Part shown: one piece after another, positions 14,839 to 22,605 of the stretch
Layout: every line of letters starts with the position of its first letter
Position numbering within the stretch: position 1 is the first letter of the stretch
Source of the DNA: RZYP01 sp050256135
GTDB taxonomy: Bacteria > Bacillota > Negativicutes > Acidaminococcales > Acidaminococcaceae
Direction of reading: 5' to 3'
DNA length: 25,429 nt
NCBI GenBank assembly: GCA_050256135.1
Contig: JBFWIF010000030.1
Coordinates: 1 to 25,429, forward strand
Position numbers and translations under genes: made by a program
The notes under the pieces: model-generated
What the model saw: only the letters and a program-made list of their open reading frames with translations
The model's database searches: none
Told to the model about the DNA's origin: nothing

Positions 14839-15297
14839 ATGTTAGTTTCTATTTGCTTTTCTTATATAGCAACAACTGCTTTTGCGGTTCTTTTTAACGC
14901 ACCCAAAAGGACTTTGCTTCCGGCGGGTTTGATTGGGACGGTTGGTTGGACCGTTTATCTTCTGATGCGTGACTATTTAAGCTATAGTTCGCCTTTGAGC
15001 ATTTTTTGCGGCACAGTAGCACTTTCACTAATGAGTGAGCTTTTTGCCCGCATCTATAAACAACCTGTTACTGTTTTTGCTATACCTGGTATTGTGCCTT
15101 TAGTCCCGGGTTTACCTATTTACCAAGGCATGTACTATATGATAATGAACGCATATTCTATCGGTATGGAAAAGCTAATCAAAGCGTCTCTGGAAGCTGG
15201 AGCGATATCGCTTGGTATTCTGCTGGTTTCCGGACTTTTCCGAATTTTTAAAGTGCGACGGGACAGACGTTTTGTTAATAGCAGAACAAAGGAATAA
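14839..15297 (+). CDS. Threonine/serine exporter, YjjB-type subunit
   Basis: This is a small membrane protein of 152 residues with about five hydrophobic segments. PKRTLLPAGLIGTVGW and FAIPGIVPLVPGLPIYQGMYY are typical of the YjjB/DUF3815 (ThrE_2) family, the C-terminal half of the exporter. It follows the YjjP-type subunit after 13 bases, and AGGGGGT lies eight bases from the ATG. I prefer this ATG over the TTG immediately before it. The two proteins almost certainly form one exporter. Confidence 0.88.
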   Translation: MLVSICFSYIATTAFAVLFNAPKRTLLPAGLIGTVGWTVYLLMRDYLSYSSPLSIFCGTVALSLMSELFARIYKQPVTVFAIPGIVPLVPGLPIYQGMYYMIMNAYSIGMEKLIKASLEAGAISLGILLVSGLFRIFKVRRDRRFVNSRTKE

Positions 15298-15355
15298 TAG
15301 TTAGTATTGGGTAGTTTAATAAAACAACAGTGATTATATGGAGGTCAGGTGTACA

Positions 15356-16450
15356 ATGACTTTTTTTGGACGCGTATTGCGTGGAGGCTTTTTGGCTTGT
15401 CTTGCTATATATTTGATATTTGTTACAGGAACGCAAAATGTTGCGGCTGACGACATGGGCAGTGGCAATATTCGCAAGGTAACAAGAAATGAAGAATTGT
15501 TTGATGTGGAATATCCAATGGTTTATGGCTTGGCTAGCGAAACTGCACAGGAATTGATTAATGAGGATATTGACAAATATGTGCAGCAATTTTATAAAAC
15601 CGTAGAGGGAGCTGGCAGCAAAGGCCGATTAAGATATTATATTTATAAAAATGCAAATAATACTTTGAGCATGACGTTGAAAATGGAAAATAGTGTAACA
15701 GATAAAAAGAAATCAGTAACTACTTATGGCCTGAACTATAACCTTGCAACTGGCAAAAATATTGACTTGAGCAATTATTATAATAGAGAGGCAGTTTTTA
15801 ACCGAGCTCAGAATGGTCTTCAATACCTTTATAAGATTGAAAAGGATAAAACATTGTTATATCCTGACGACTATTACATTGATATCGATGATAATATTAT
15901 CGCTATTTATCATGCAGGTTCCATTGCTGATAAAACTTTGGGCGAAATAGAAGTTGATTTGACGGCTGCCGATGAAACCAGAGTGAAGGAAATACCAACT
16001 GCTGTTGTCTCAGAAAACCTGGTTGAAGGCAGAATTGATGGTACAGAGGTAAGAGTGCGGGAGCAAGCTGGATTGAATACTAAAATTATCGGTGTCTTAC
16101 AAGATGGTGAGCTAGTTAGGTTAGGAAGTCAGCAAATGGCAGATGGGTTGTCCTGGACTTATGTGGTAAGGAAAAATAATGATGCAGGCTGGGTGGCGAC
16201 ACAGTTCTGCAAGATATTGTCTGAAGGGGTCACGGTAAAAAATACTGATAAAGGAATTATCACTGGCGAAGATGTACGTATGCGCAGTGAACCTAATGTA
16301 AATGCTGATGTGCTGGATTGGTTTGTCAAAGGCGAAAGCGTTGAACTTTTGGATAAAGTAAATGCTAATGATCGTGATTGGTGTAAGGTCAAGAGAAGTA
16401 ACGGCAATATTGGCTGGGTTGCAGCTGAATATTGTCAGCCTGAAAAATAG
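15356..16450 (+). CDS. Secreted protein with DUF3298/DUF4163-like region and two SH3b domains
   Basis: The chosen ATG gives 364 residues beginning with a signal peptide: a charged start, hydrophobic 10-24 and possible cleavage near VAADD at 29-33. Residues 45-205 resemble the RsiV/PdaC-type DUF4163-DUF3298 region (NEDIDKYVQQFY, LNYNLATGKNIDLSNYY, YIDIDDNIIAIYHAG). Two bacterial SH3 domains follow at about 223-287 and 301-361, each with VR(V/M)RxxxxxxxxVL and GWVA. SH3b domains usually bind cell-wall peptides, so a role at the peptidoglycan layer is likely. No catalytic domain is seen. GGAGG (15340-15344) lies 11 bases before the ATG at 15356; an earlier ATG at 15338 would add six residues. 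Single gene ending in a terminator. Confidence 0.75.
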   Translation: MTFFGRVLRGGFLACLAIYLIFVTGTQNVAADDMGSGNIRKVTRNEELFDVEYPMVYGLASETAQELINEDIDKYVQQFYKTVEGAGSKGRLRYYIYKNANNTLSMTLKMENSVTDKKKSVTTYGLNYNLATGKNIDLSNYYNREAVFNRAQNGLQYLYKIEKDKTLLYPDDYYIDIDDNIIAIYHAGSIADKTLGEIEVDLTAADETRVKEIPTAVVSENLVEGRIDGTEVRVREQAGLNTKIIGVLQDGELVRLGSQQMADGLSWTYVVRKNNDAGWVATQFCKILSEGVTVKNTDKGIITGEDVRMRSEPNVNADVLDWFVKGESVELLDKVNANDRDWCKVKRSNGNIGWVAAEYCQPEK

Positions 16451-16465
16451 ATAGAAATAAGAAAG

Positions 16466-16507
16466 CCCCAAAACCAGTGTAATAACTTGTTTTGGGGTTG
16501 ATTTTTT
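16466..16507. terminator. Terminator between SH3b gene and chromate transporter genes
   Basis: CCCCAAAAC (16466-16474) pairs with GTTTTGGGG (16489-16497) and is followed by TTGATTTTTTG. It stands between two convergent genes. On the opposite strand the trailing sequence is only moderately T-rich. Confidence 0.8.
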
Positions 16508-16527
16508 GTATAATCGCTATATTGAAT

Positions 16528-17097
16528 TCAGTAGAAGAACAATCCGAGTACACCGGCAAGCAGGATCAAAGGTATAGGCGATACTTTTCGATAATAATGC
16601 AGGTAAAATAAAAAACAGACAAGGACAAGGCCAAAAGGATGAAATTTGCCAGAGGTTGAATTTGGCAGCAACGGGAACAGCGCTAGTTTAAAAAAGACTA
16701 GGACAGCTGACAGTAAGAAGCCGATAACCGCTGGTCTGATACCGTGCAAAATTGACTTCACTGCAATTGAAGAGCTGAATTTTTTGAGAGAACCAGCCAC
16801 CAACAATATGAGAACAAAGGAGGGGAGGCTTACTCCGAGTGTGGCTATCAAAGAACCCATAAAGGAAGCAAGAGGACTGCTGTCACAAACTCTTGCACCG
16901 ACGAAAGTAGCGGCGTTGACTGCTACAGGGCCGGGAGTCATTTGCGAAATGGTGGCAATTTGGGCAAATTCGGCCGGTGTAAGCCAACCGCGGCTTATTA
17001 TTTCCTGCTGAATGAAAGCAATCATAGCTAAACCGCCGCCGAAGGAGAAAAGACCGATTTTAAAAAAAACGGAGAACAGTTCCCAGTAAATAATCAT
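16528..17097 (-). CDS. Chromate transporter family protein, short form (second of pair)
   Basis: This is a 189-residue, single-domain member of the CHR family. The N-terminal FFKIGLFSFGGGLAMIAF and SQMTPGPVAVNAATFVG are the family motifs, followed by about five hydrophobic segments. Short CHR proteins act as pairs of differently oriented subunits. The partner is the upstream minus-strand gene, which it overlaps by four bases (17094-17097). Characterised members export chromate; in gut anaerobes the natural substrate may be another anion. The gene ends near the terminator shared with the SH3b gene. Confidence 0.9.
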   Translation of the reverse strand: MIIYWELFSVFFKIGLFSFGGGLAMIAFIQQEIISRGWLTPAEFAQIATISQMTPGPVAVNAATFVGARVCDSSPLASFMGSLIATLGVSLPSFVLILLVAGSLKKFSSSIAVKSILHGIRPAVIGFLLSAVLVFFKLALFPLLPNSTSGKFHPFGLVLVCFLFYLHYYRKVSPIPLILLAGVLGLFFY

Positions 17098-17648
17098 AGT
17101 TTATCAGCCCCTTTACGTTTGTAGTAAAGGAAACCGGTCAACCCAGAAAGAATGACTACTAAAGCTATATCAAGGTCGAAGACAGCGATTGCCAGTGCGG
17201 AAAAAACTGCTATAGCAGCGCCTAAATAGTCTTTGACAGATTTTTTGCCAAGTTCTATGGAAGCTGCCAGCAAAAGTGCTGCTAAAGCAGCGTTGACACC
17301 GCTAAAAAAGCTGCTGACATAATGATTGCTGCCAATTTCATCTGTGAAGAGGAGGGCAATCAGCAAAATTATGATAAAAGAAGGGAGAACAACGCCGAGC
17401 GTTGAAACAAATGCTCCCGTTAAACCACCCAGACGGTAACCAAGAAAGGTCGAAGCATTGATTGCAATAACGCCGGGCATGGATTGAGAAATAGCCAGTA
17501 CATCAGTTATATCCTCATCGTTAATCCATTGCTGTTTCTCCACAAATTCATCTCTGATGACCGGGATCATGGCCAGGCCGCCGCCGATTGTAAAGAGCCC
17601 TATCTTAAAAAATACTCTGAACATATGGAAATACTTTGAATCAGACAT
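17094..17648 (-). CDS. Chromate transporter family protein, short form (first of pair)
   Basis: This is a 184-residue CHR-domain membrane protein with FFKIGLFTIGGGLAMIPVI and SQSMPGVIAINASTFLG near the N-terminus. The PG motif reads SMPG here and TPGP in the partner, so the two are distinct paralogues, as usual for heterodimeric pairs. Its ATG is preceded on the minus strand by AAAGGTG seven bases upstream. It is transcribed first and coupled to the second gene by overlap. Confidence 0.9.
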   Translation of the reverse strand: MSDSKYFHMFRVFFKIGLFTIGGGLAMIPVIRDEFVEKQQWINDEDITDVLAISQSMPGVIAINASTFLGYRLGGLTGAFVSTLGVVLPSFIIILLIALLFTDEIGSNHYVSSFFSGVNAALAALLLAASIELGKKSVKDYLGAAIAVFSALAIAVFDLDIALVVILSGLTGFLYYKRKGADKL

Positions 17649-17680
17649 AGAGTCACACCTTTGGAATTTTTTATGGTAAT

Positions 17681-17709
17681 ATTATTGTTCAGCTGACAGT
17701 AATTAGCAA
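17681..17709 (-). promoter_or_regulatory. Promoter of the chromate transporter pair
   Basis: On the minus strand TTGCTA (17709-17704), a 17-bp spacer and AATAAT (17686-17681) lie about 33 bases before the first gene. It is divergent from, and separated by about 30 bases from, the promoter of the PurC-like gene. Confidence 0.5.
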
Positions 17710-17740
17710 GTTAAATTACTTTTGTGATTAAATAAAACCA

Positions 17741-17769
17741 TTGCTGTCATTATAGCACTATTATATAAT
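17741..17769 (+). promoter_or_regulatory. Promoter of the PurC-like gene
   Basis: TTGCTG (17741-17746), a 17-bp spacer and a perfect TATAAT (17764-17769) lie 58 bases before the start codon. Confidence 0.65.
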
Positions 17770-17827
17770 GAAAAGGAATAAGTGTAGTATAAAAATAAAT
17801 TATATACACTAATACGGAGGAATGTTT

Positions 17828-18517
17828 ATGGAACTGGTTTATGTTGGTAAAACCAAAAATGTCTATAAGCTTGCCGACGGCAATTATCTTCTTCAATTTA
17901 AGGATGAGTGTACTGGAAGTGCAGGTGTATTTGATCCGGGTTCTAATGCAATTGGGCTGACCATTGCAGGTGCAGGATTGGCAGGACTAAAGCTTACCAA
18001 ACATTTTTTTGAGCTAATAGAGAAAAAAGGCATACCAACCCATTATCTTGACGTTGATTTTGAAAAAGTTGCGATGAAGGTAAAATCAGCAGAAATTTTT
18101 GGTAAGGGGCTGGAGCTAATTTGTCGTTTTCGAGCTGCCGGCAGCTTTTACCAACGTTATGGTACTTACTGTACGGAGGAAGGACAGGCTTTACCGGCAT
18201 TGGTAGAAGTAACTCTGAAGGATGATGCACGCGGGGACCCGCCAATTACAAAGGATGCCTTGGTGGCTCTTGGAATTCTTAAAGATTATGAGTATGAAAC
18301 GCTGAAAACCTTGACGAGACAAATAGCTGATATCGTAAGGGAAGAACTTCAAAAAAAGGGGATAGAGCTATATGACATTAAATTTGAGTTTGGCAGGGTT
18401 GGTAAAGAGAAAAAGATAGCTCTGATTGATGAAATTTCCGGCGGCAATATGCGTGCATATAAAAATGGTGAATACTTGCAGCCATTAGCTTTGGCAGGGT
18501 TGGTTTTAAACGGTTGA
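17828..18517 (+). CDS. purC: Phosphoribosylaminoimidazole-succinocarboxamide synthase-like protein
   Basis: The protein (229 residues) follows the SAICAR synthetase plan, the ATP-dependent ligation of aspartate to CAIR in purine synthesis. VGKTKNVYKLADGNYLLQFKD matches the opening beta-hairpin nucleotide site, and KKGIPTHYL, ELICRFRAAGSFYQRYG and LVEVTLKDDARGDPP match later conserved blocks. Two places diverge: the usual segment after LLQFKDE is replaced by a glycine-rich GLTIAGAGLAGLKLTK, and the usual DEISPD is DEISGGNMRAY. So it may be a genuine but unusual PurC or a paralogue with altered substrate. No other pur gene is adjacent. GGAGG ends only one base before the ATG at 17822, so the ATG at 17828 (seven bases away) is chosen. 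Confidence 0.75.
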   Translation: MELVYVGKTKNVYKLADGNYLLQFKDECTGSAGVFDPGSNAIGLTIAGAGLAGLKLTKHFFELIEKKGIPTHYLDVDFEKVAMKVKSAEIFGKGLELICRFRAAGSFYQRYGTYCTEEGQALPALVEVTLKDDARGDPPITKDALVALGILKDYEYETLKTLTRQIADIVREELQKKGIELYDIKFEFGRVGKEKKIALIDEISGGNMRAYKNGEYLQPLALAGLVLNG

Positions 18518-18596
18518 TTTACGAATTGTGACAGGTGGGCCACAGAGTTCCCTGTTTTTTAAAACTTATTTTAAATCAAAGAAATGGGGAATTTTA

Positions 18597-19820
18597 ATGT
18601 CTTTTTCTACAGATTGGCGTAACAAAAACAGAAATTTTATTGCACTTTCAGCAGTTGGCATCCATATTTCTATCGGCAGTGTGTACGCCTGGAGTGTTTT
18701 TACTAAACCGGTAATGCAGGAGATGGGTGTTAGCCTGCGTGATGTACAGTGGGCTTTTAGCCTGGCAATATTCTTTTTGGGAATGTCTGCAGCGTTTCTT
18801 GGCAAGTATGTTGAAAAATATGGCCCGCGTAGGTCAGGGATTGTCTCAGCCTTATTTTTCTCAACTGGTATGTTAGGCGCTGGTTTGGCAGTCGCTACGA
18901 ATAGTCTGTCTCTCCTGTATTTATTTTACAGTATCATCGGCGGAATAGGTTTGGGTATTGGCTATATTACTCCTGTTTCTACTTTAATTAAATGGTTTCC
19001 TGAAAAACGTTGGTTTGCCACAGGGCTTGCGATTATGGGTTTTGGCTTTGGCGCCTGGTTTGCCAGTCCTATCATTCAGTTCTTGATTGAGCAAGTAGGC
19101 TTGATTTATTGCTTTTTAACGCTGGGCTGTCTTTATCTTGTCATCATGCTGCCATCTGCCTTATATCTGGAGCCACCGAAGGAAACTAAAGGAGTGGAAC
19201 AAGTCAAGGCCAGATTCCTCGGTAAGCATATTTCACTGAAAGAAGCGATGCACATGAAGATGTTTTATGTGCTTTGGCTTTATCTCTACATAAATATTAC
19301 CTGTGGTATCAGCCTGCTGTCAGTAGCAAGCCCGATGATGCAGGAAATTGCGGGTATGACGGCTATGAGTGCTGCTGTCGTTGTCGGTATCATCGGCATT
19401 ATTAACGGACTGGGACGCTTAGGCTGGTCTGCTGCTTCCGACTATTTGGGCAGAGCTAATACCTTTATCGCCTTTTTTCTTATTCAGGCAGTGGCCTTTT
19501 ACCTATTGACCAAGACAGCAAGTCCTGTATGGTTTCCTGTCCTATTTTATATTATTATTTCCTGTTATGGTGGAGGTTTTGCTACCATGCCTGCTTTTCT
19601 TTCTGATGTCTTTGGGACCAAGGAGTTAGCAGCTATTCATGGCAGAATTCTCTCAGCCTGGGCGATGGCGGGCATTACCGGACCGCTTTTGACTTCTTTC
19701 ATCAGAGAAAACACTGGAAGCTATATGGTTTTGATGAACATTTTTGCTGTTACTTTTCTTGTTATAGCAGCTTATGCAATTTTCATACGATTTGTATCCT
19801 TGAAAAAGACAGTTGAGTAG
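18597..19820 (+). CDS. MFS transporter, oxalate/formate antiporter (OFA) family
   Basis: This is a 12-helix major facilitator protein of 408 residues. SIGSVYAWSVFTKPV in helix 1, the GKYVEKYGPRRS loop between helices 2 and 3, and GGIGLGIGYITPVSTLIKWFPEKR are characteristic of the OFA branch, whose studied members exchange oxalate and formate or carry other monocarboxylates. The second half has the repeat loop GRLGWSAASDYLGR and CYGGGFATMPAFLSDVFG. The ATG at 18597 follows GGGGAA; the open frame extends to a TTG at 18528 through sequence that looks non-coding. It lies 79 bases after the PurC-like gene without an obvious terminator, so read-through is possible. Substrate unknown. Confidence 0.88.
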   Translation: MSFSTDWRNKNRNFIALSAVGIHISIGSVYAWSVFTKPVMQEMGVSLRDVQWAFSLAIFFLGMSAAFLGKYVEKYGPRRSGIVSALFFSTGMLGAGLAVATNSLSLLYLFYSIIGGIGLGIGYITPVSTLIKWFPEKRWFATGLAIMGFGFGAWFASPIIQFLIEQVGLIYCFLTLGCLYLVIMLPSALYLEPPKETKGVEQVKARFLGKHISLKEAMHMKMFYVLWLYLYINITCGISLLSVASPMMQEIAGMTAMSAAVVVGIIGIINGLGRLGWSAASDYLGRANTFIAFFLIQAVAFYLLTKTASPVWFPVLFYIIISCYGGGFATMPAFLSDVFGTKELAAIHGRILSAWAMAGITGPLLTSFIRENTGSYMVLMNIFAVTFLVIAAYAIFIRFVSLKKTVE

Positions 19821-19887
19821 TGACTATGCTCCTGAAGCATGAATTTGTGACACTAAAAACATTTTTGTCCGTTTAAAAATATTTTTG

Positions 19888-19911
19888 TTCAAGCAACTAA
19901 AAATGCTTGAA
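19888..19911. repeat. Small inverted repeat downstream of the MFS gene
   Basis: TTCAAGCA (19888-19895) and TGCTTGAA (19904-19911) form an 8-bp stem with an 8-base loop. On the plus strand it is followed by AAAATCC rather than Ts, so it is not a standard terminator for the MFS gene. Confidence 0.4.
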
Positions 19912-19929
19912 AATCCTAGGAAAAAAGTA

Positions 19930-19958
19930 TTGCTTTTTATTTTTTGTGTGAGTATAAT
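19930..19958 (+). promoter_or_regulatory. Promoter of the barstar-like gene
   Basis: TTGCTT (19930-19935), a 17-bp spacer and a perfect TATAAT (19953-19958). The start near 19965 gives a leader of about 95 bases containing two stable hairpins. Confidence 0.7.
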
Positions 19959-19973
19959 AGTGACTCGAAGTCA

Positions 19974-20021
19974 GCTGAAAACCCGTTTCAGCCAGTGTCG
20001 ATTTGGGACGGATATCGACAC
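19974..20021 (+). promoter_or_regulatory. Two-hairpin 5' leader of the barstar-like gene
   Basis: Hairpin 1 is GCTGAAA (19974-19980), loop ACCCG, TTTCAGC (19986-19992). Hairpin 2 is GTGTCGAT (19995-20002), an 11-base loop TTGGGACGGAT and ATCGACAC (20014-20021). Both stems are perfect and only two bases apart. No T-tract follows, so they are not terminators. A regulatory or stabilising role is inference; I recognise no known riboswitch. Confidence 0.5.
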
Positions 20022-20060
20022 AGATTAATTTATGATTGATGTCAATAAGGGGGGATAGAA

Positions 20061-20327
20061 ATGAAAAAGATTATTTTAGAAATTGCGGATTTTACGTTGC
20101 CGGAACAATTGCATCTGTATCTGCAGGATGCTTTATCCTTGCCTGCAGATTGTGAGACTTTAGATGAAATTTACGATTTTCTAACAGATATTGATGAATC
20201 AATGACTATCGTTTTGCCACAAGAAGTAGCAGCTGATGAACATTTGGGTGAATATGGCGAGAGACTCTTAACGGTTTTCGATGAAGCTGCTGCTGAAAAT
20301 CAGAATCTGACAGTGGAAGTTATCTGA
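20061..20327 (+). CDS. Barstar-like ribonuclease inhibitor
   Basis: This is an 88-residue acidic protein. LHLYLQDALSLP (18-28) and TLDEIYDFLT (33-42) match the barstar pattern in which Asp35 and Asp39 plug the barnase active site; both acids are kept at these same residue numbers, although the loop before them is one residue shorter. YGERLLTVFDEAAAENQNLTVEV completes the last helix and strand. Barstar binds and blocks extracellular-type guanyl RNases or related toxins. No barnase-like gene is adjacent, so it is an orphan inhibitor guarding against a toxin encoded elsewhere or delivered by neighbours, or it has been recruited to another role. AAGGGGGGA (20047-20055) is an exceptionally strong ribosome-binding site, and the gene has its own promoter. 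Confidence 0.8.
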   Translation: MKKIILEIADFTLPEQLHLYLQDALSLPADCETLDEIYDFLTDIDESMTIVLPQEVAADEHLGEYGERLLTVFDEAAAENQNLTVEVI

Positions 20328-20361
20328 TTTTACCAGAAGATAGGAAAGCACATAGCGGAAA

Positions 20362-20573
20362 ATGATGAAGAAAACTTTATTGTTATTTGTTAGTGTTTTT
20401 CCTTGCTTGCTTTTGGCAAGCTGTGGCAATAAAACCGATAATAAGTCGCTGGATAAAGCAGTTGTACAGGAGAAAATGACTGTGATGGTGCTTGATATTG
20501 GTCAAGCAGATGTGTTTTACTTCAGGTTAAAGTTATAACTGACGGTGGAAGTTACCAGATTAAAAACGGATAA
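20362..20573 (+). pseudogene. Remnant of ComEC-like metallo-beta-lactamase-fold lipoprotein
   Basis: An ATG (20362, or 20365) opens a lipoprotein leader (KKTLLLFVSVF then LLLASCGN with the lipobox cysteine). MTVMVLDIGQAD follows, the start of the beta-lactamase-fold domain in ComEC/Rec2-like hydrolases (usually DVGQGD). Instead of continuing to HxHxDH the frame stops at 20538 after only 57-58 residues. In the next frame QVKVITDGGSYQIKNG (20523-20570) reads like the C-terminal strand of such a protein and ends at 20573. A large internal deletion with frameshift near 20505-20523 explains both halves. The piece is followed by a good terminator. Alternatively a very short lipoprotein could be made, but its function would be lost. 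Confidence 0.65.
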
Positions 20574-20579
20574 GTAGTG

Positions 20580-20615
20580 AAACCGACGTAGCTCTTGGTT
20601 ACGTCGGTTTTCGTT
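20580..20615 (+). terminator. Terminator after the lipoprotein remnant
   Basis: AAACCGACGTA (20580-20590) pairs perfectly with TACGTCGGTTT (20600-20610) around a 9-base loop, followed by TCGTTT. It probably ends the barstar transcript as well. Confidence 0.85.
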
Positions 20616-20664
20616 TGCAGTGACCAGGACAGGACACTCTTGGCGCTCAAGGGTAAGTGGTTTG

Positions 20665-20673
20665 TGTTATAAT
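20665..20673 (+). promoter_or_regulatory. Extended -10 promoter of the ABC-F/MATE operon
   Basis: TGTTATAAT is a perfect extended -10 (TGnTATAAT) with a poor -35 region, 31 bases before the ABC-F start. Confidence 0.55.
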
Positions 20674-20703
20674 GTTGTGAGTACTGAAAGGAAAGAATGT
20701 GCA

Positions 20704-22596
20704 ATGATTATTACAGTTGAAAAGCTCACACATACATATGGTGAACGTGTTTTATTTAAGGATATTAGTTTTAGTGTCGATATGGGCGATAAAATAGGCG
20801 TTATCGGCGTCAATGGCTGCGGCAAGTCAACTTTGCTCCGTGATATTGCTAAAAATGAAGCTGGTGAAGGTGCGACTATTACTGTCAGTAATGGTGCAGT
20901 CATTGAATATTTGCCGCAAAATCCGGAAATTATCAGCGGAGCAACCGTTTTAGAACAGGTTTTCTGTGGTGACTCGCAGCTTATGCGGGTAATTCGTAAT
21001 TATGAAACGGCTTTAAAGGCTGTAGAAGAAAATACTGAAGACCACGATTTGCAAGTTGCTTTCCTCTCCGCCCAACAACAAATGGATGCTTCTTATGCTT
21101 GGCAGTTGGAGAGCGGGGCCAAGAGTGTTTTGACCCAGATGGGAATTACAGATTTCTCACAACCTATTGAACAACTTTCCGGCGGTCAGCAGAAACGGGT
21201 GGCATTAGCTGGTGTATTGGTGCGCCATTCTGATTTATTGATACTGGATGAACCTACTAATCATATGGACAATGAGACTGTAGCTTGGCTCGAACAATAT
21301 CTGAAACAGCGTAAAGGCGCTCTCTTGATGGTTACACATGACCGCTATTTCTTTGACCGCGTTATTAACCGTACTCTTGAAATTGATAATGGCACCGGCT
21401 ATCTTTATACGGGCAATTACAGCCTTTTTCTGGAGAAGAGAGCTGAACGCAGGCTGGAGGAAGCTGCCGCCGCTAAAAAACTCAACAATATTTATCGTAA
21501 AGAATTGGCTTGGATAAAACGTGGTGCAGAGGCAAGACGTACCAAACAGAAATTTCGGGTGGAACGTTTTGCGGAAATCGAAGATGAAGCCAAGAATATA
21601 AAAAAAGAAGAAAATCTGGAAATTTCTTCTGTCGGGACGCGTCTGGGCAGGACTGTTATCGAATGTGACAGTGTCGGCTTGGATTATGCAGGAACTACTT
21701 ATATTGATGATTTTACTTATACCCTCTTACGTAATGACAGGGTTGGTGTCGTTGGTCCGAACGGCAGCGGCAAAACAACATTAATTGAAATTATTGCCGG
21801 CCGTATTACACCGGACAGAGGAACGGTAAAAGTTGGGCAGACAGTGAAGATAGGACTGTTTTCTCAGCACAGCGAGTTCCCGGACAGTGATATGCGAGTC
21901 TTGGAATATATCAGGGATGTAAGTGAATATGTGGAAAGCAAGGATGGCACTAAAGTTTCAGCAGCCCAGATGCTGGAACGTTTCCTGTTTCCACCAGAAT
22001 TACAATGGGTTCAGGTTAATAAGCTGTCCGGCGGTGAAAAAAGACGTTTATTTCTGCTGCGTGTTTTGATGGGAGCTCCTAATGTTCTGCTACTGGATGA
22101 ACCAACCAATGATTTGGATATACCTACCCTTTCTGTCCTGGAAAGTTATCTCGATGAGTTCCCTGGTGCAGTGGTAGCAGTATCGCATGATCGCTATTTT
22201 CTTGACCGCTTTGCGCAAAAGATTTTTGCCTTCATGGGCGAAGGCGAAATCAGGCAGTTTATCGGTGATTACTCCTGCTATGAAGAAGCCAGACGCGAAC
22301 AAGACGCAGCCGAAATAAAACCTGTCGCCAAACAGGAGGTCAGCAGGAAAGAAAACAGCTCTCCCAAGAAAATGAGCTACAAGGATAAACTGGAATATGA
22401 TACTATCGAAGGAAAAATTACTGCTAAGGAAAAGGAACTACAAGTCGTAACAGATGAAATAAACAAAGCAGGCAGCGATTTTACCAAATTGCAGGAACTG
22501 ACTGCGTTGCAACAGGAGCTTGAGAAAAAACTGGAAGAATTGATGGAACGGTGGGAGTATTTAACTAATCTCGCTGAAGAACTAGGTGTTGAGTAA
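20704..22596 (+). CDS. ABC-F family ATPase, Uup-like
   Basis: This is a 630-residue soluble twin ATPase. ATPase 1 has GVNGCGKS (35-42), LSGGQQKR (158-165) and LLILDEPTNHMD. ATPase 2 has GPNGSGKT (351-358), LSGGEKRR (441-448) and VLLLDEPTNDLD. The linker (267-290) carries ELAWIKRGAEARRTKQKFR, the hallmark of the Uup branch, and the C-terminus is a lysine/glutamate-rich coiled coil. Uup-type proteins act on ribosomes or branched DNA rather than in membranes. The open frame extends to 20620, but the ATG at 20704 (after GAAAGGAAAG) aligns with the family N-terminus. A MATE exporter begins 10 bases after the stop, so the two form an operon. Confidence 0.9.
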   Translation: MIITVEKLTHTYGERVLFKDISFSVDMGDKIGVIGVNGCGKSTLLRDIAKNEAGEGATITVSNGAVIEYLPQNPEIISGATVLEQVFCGDSQLMRVIRNYETALKAVEENTEDHDLQVAFLSAQQQMDASYAWQLESGAKSVLTQMGITDFSQPIEQLSGGQQKRVALAGVLVRHSDLLILDEPTNHMDNETVAWLEQYLKQRKGALLMVTHDRYFFDRVINRTLEIDNGTGYLYTGNYSLFLEKRAERRLEEAAAAKKLNNIYRKELAWIKRGAEARRTKQKFRVERFAEIEDEAKNIKKEENLEISSVGTRLGRTVIECDSVGLDYAGTTYIDDFTYTLLRNDRVGVVGPNGSGKTTLIEIIAGRITPDRGTVKVGQTVKIGLFSQHSEFPDSDMRVLEYIRDVSEYVESKDGTKVSAAQMLERFLFPPELQWVQVNKLSGGEKRRLFLLRVLMGAPNVLLLDEPTNDLDIPTLSVLESYLDEFPGAVVAVSHDRYFLDRFAQKIFAFMGEGEIRQFIGDYSCYEEARREQDAAEIKPVAKQEVSRKENSSPKKMSYKDKLEYDTIEGKITAKEKELQVVTDEINKAGSDFTKLQELTALQQELEKKLEELMERWEYLTNLAEELGVE

Positions 22597-22605
22597 AGGA
22601 GTAAT

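Noticed and set aside
18528..18596. 23-residue N-terminal extension of the OFA transporter
   Set aside because: It starts at a TTG with no ribosome-binding site, while the ATG at 18597 has GGGGAA upstream and directly precedes the first helix region.
19974..20021. Guanidine-II (mini-ykkC) riboswitch
   Set aside because: That class needs ACGR in both hairpin loops; only the second loop contains ACGG, the first is ACCCG.
20620..20703. 28-residue N-terminal extension of the Uup-like protein
   Set aside because: It would run through the promoter and Shine-Dalgarno region; the family N-terminus begins at the ATG at 20704.
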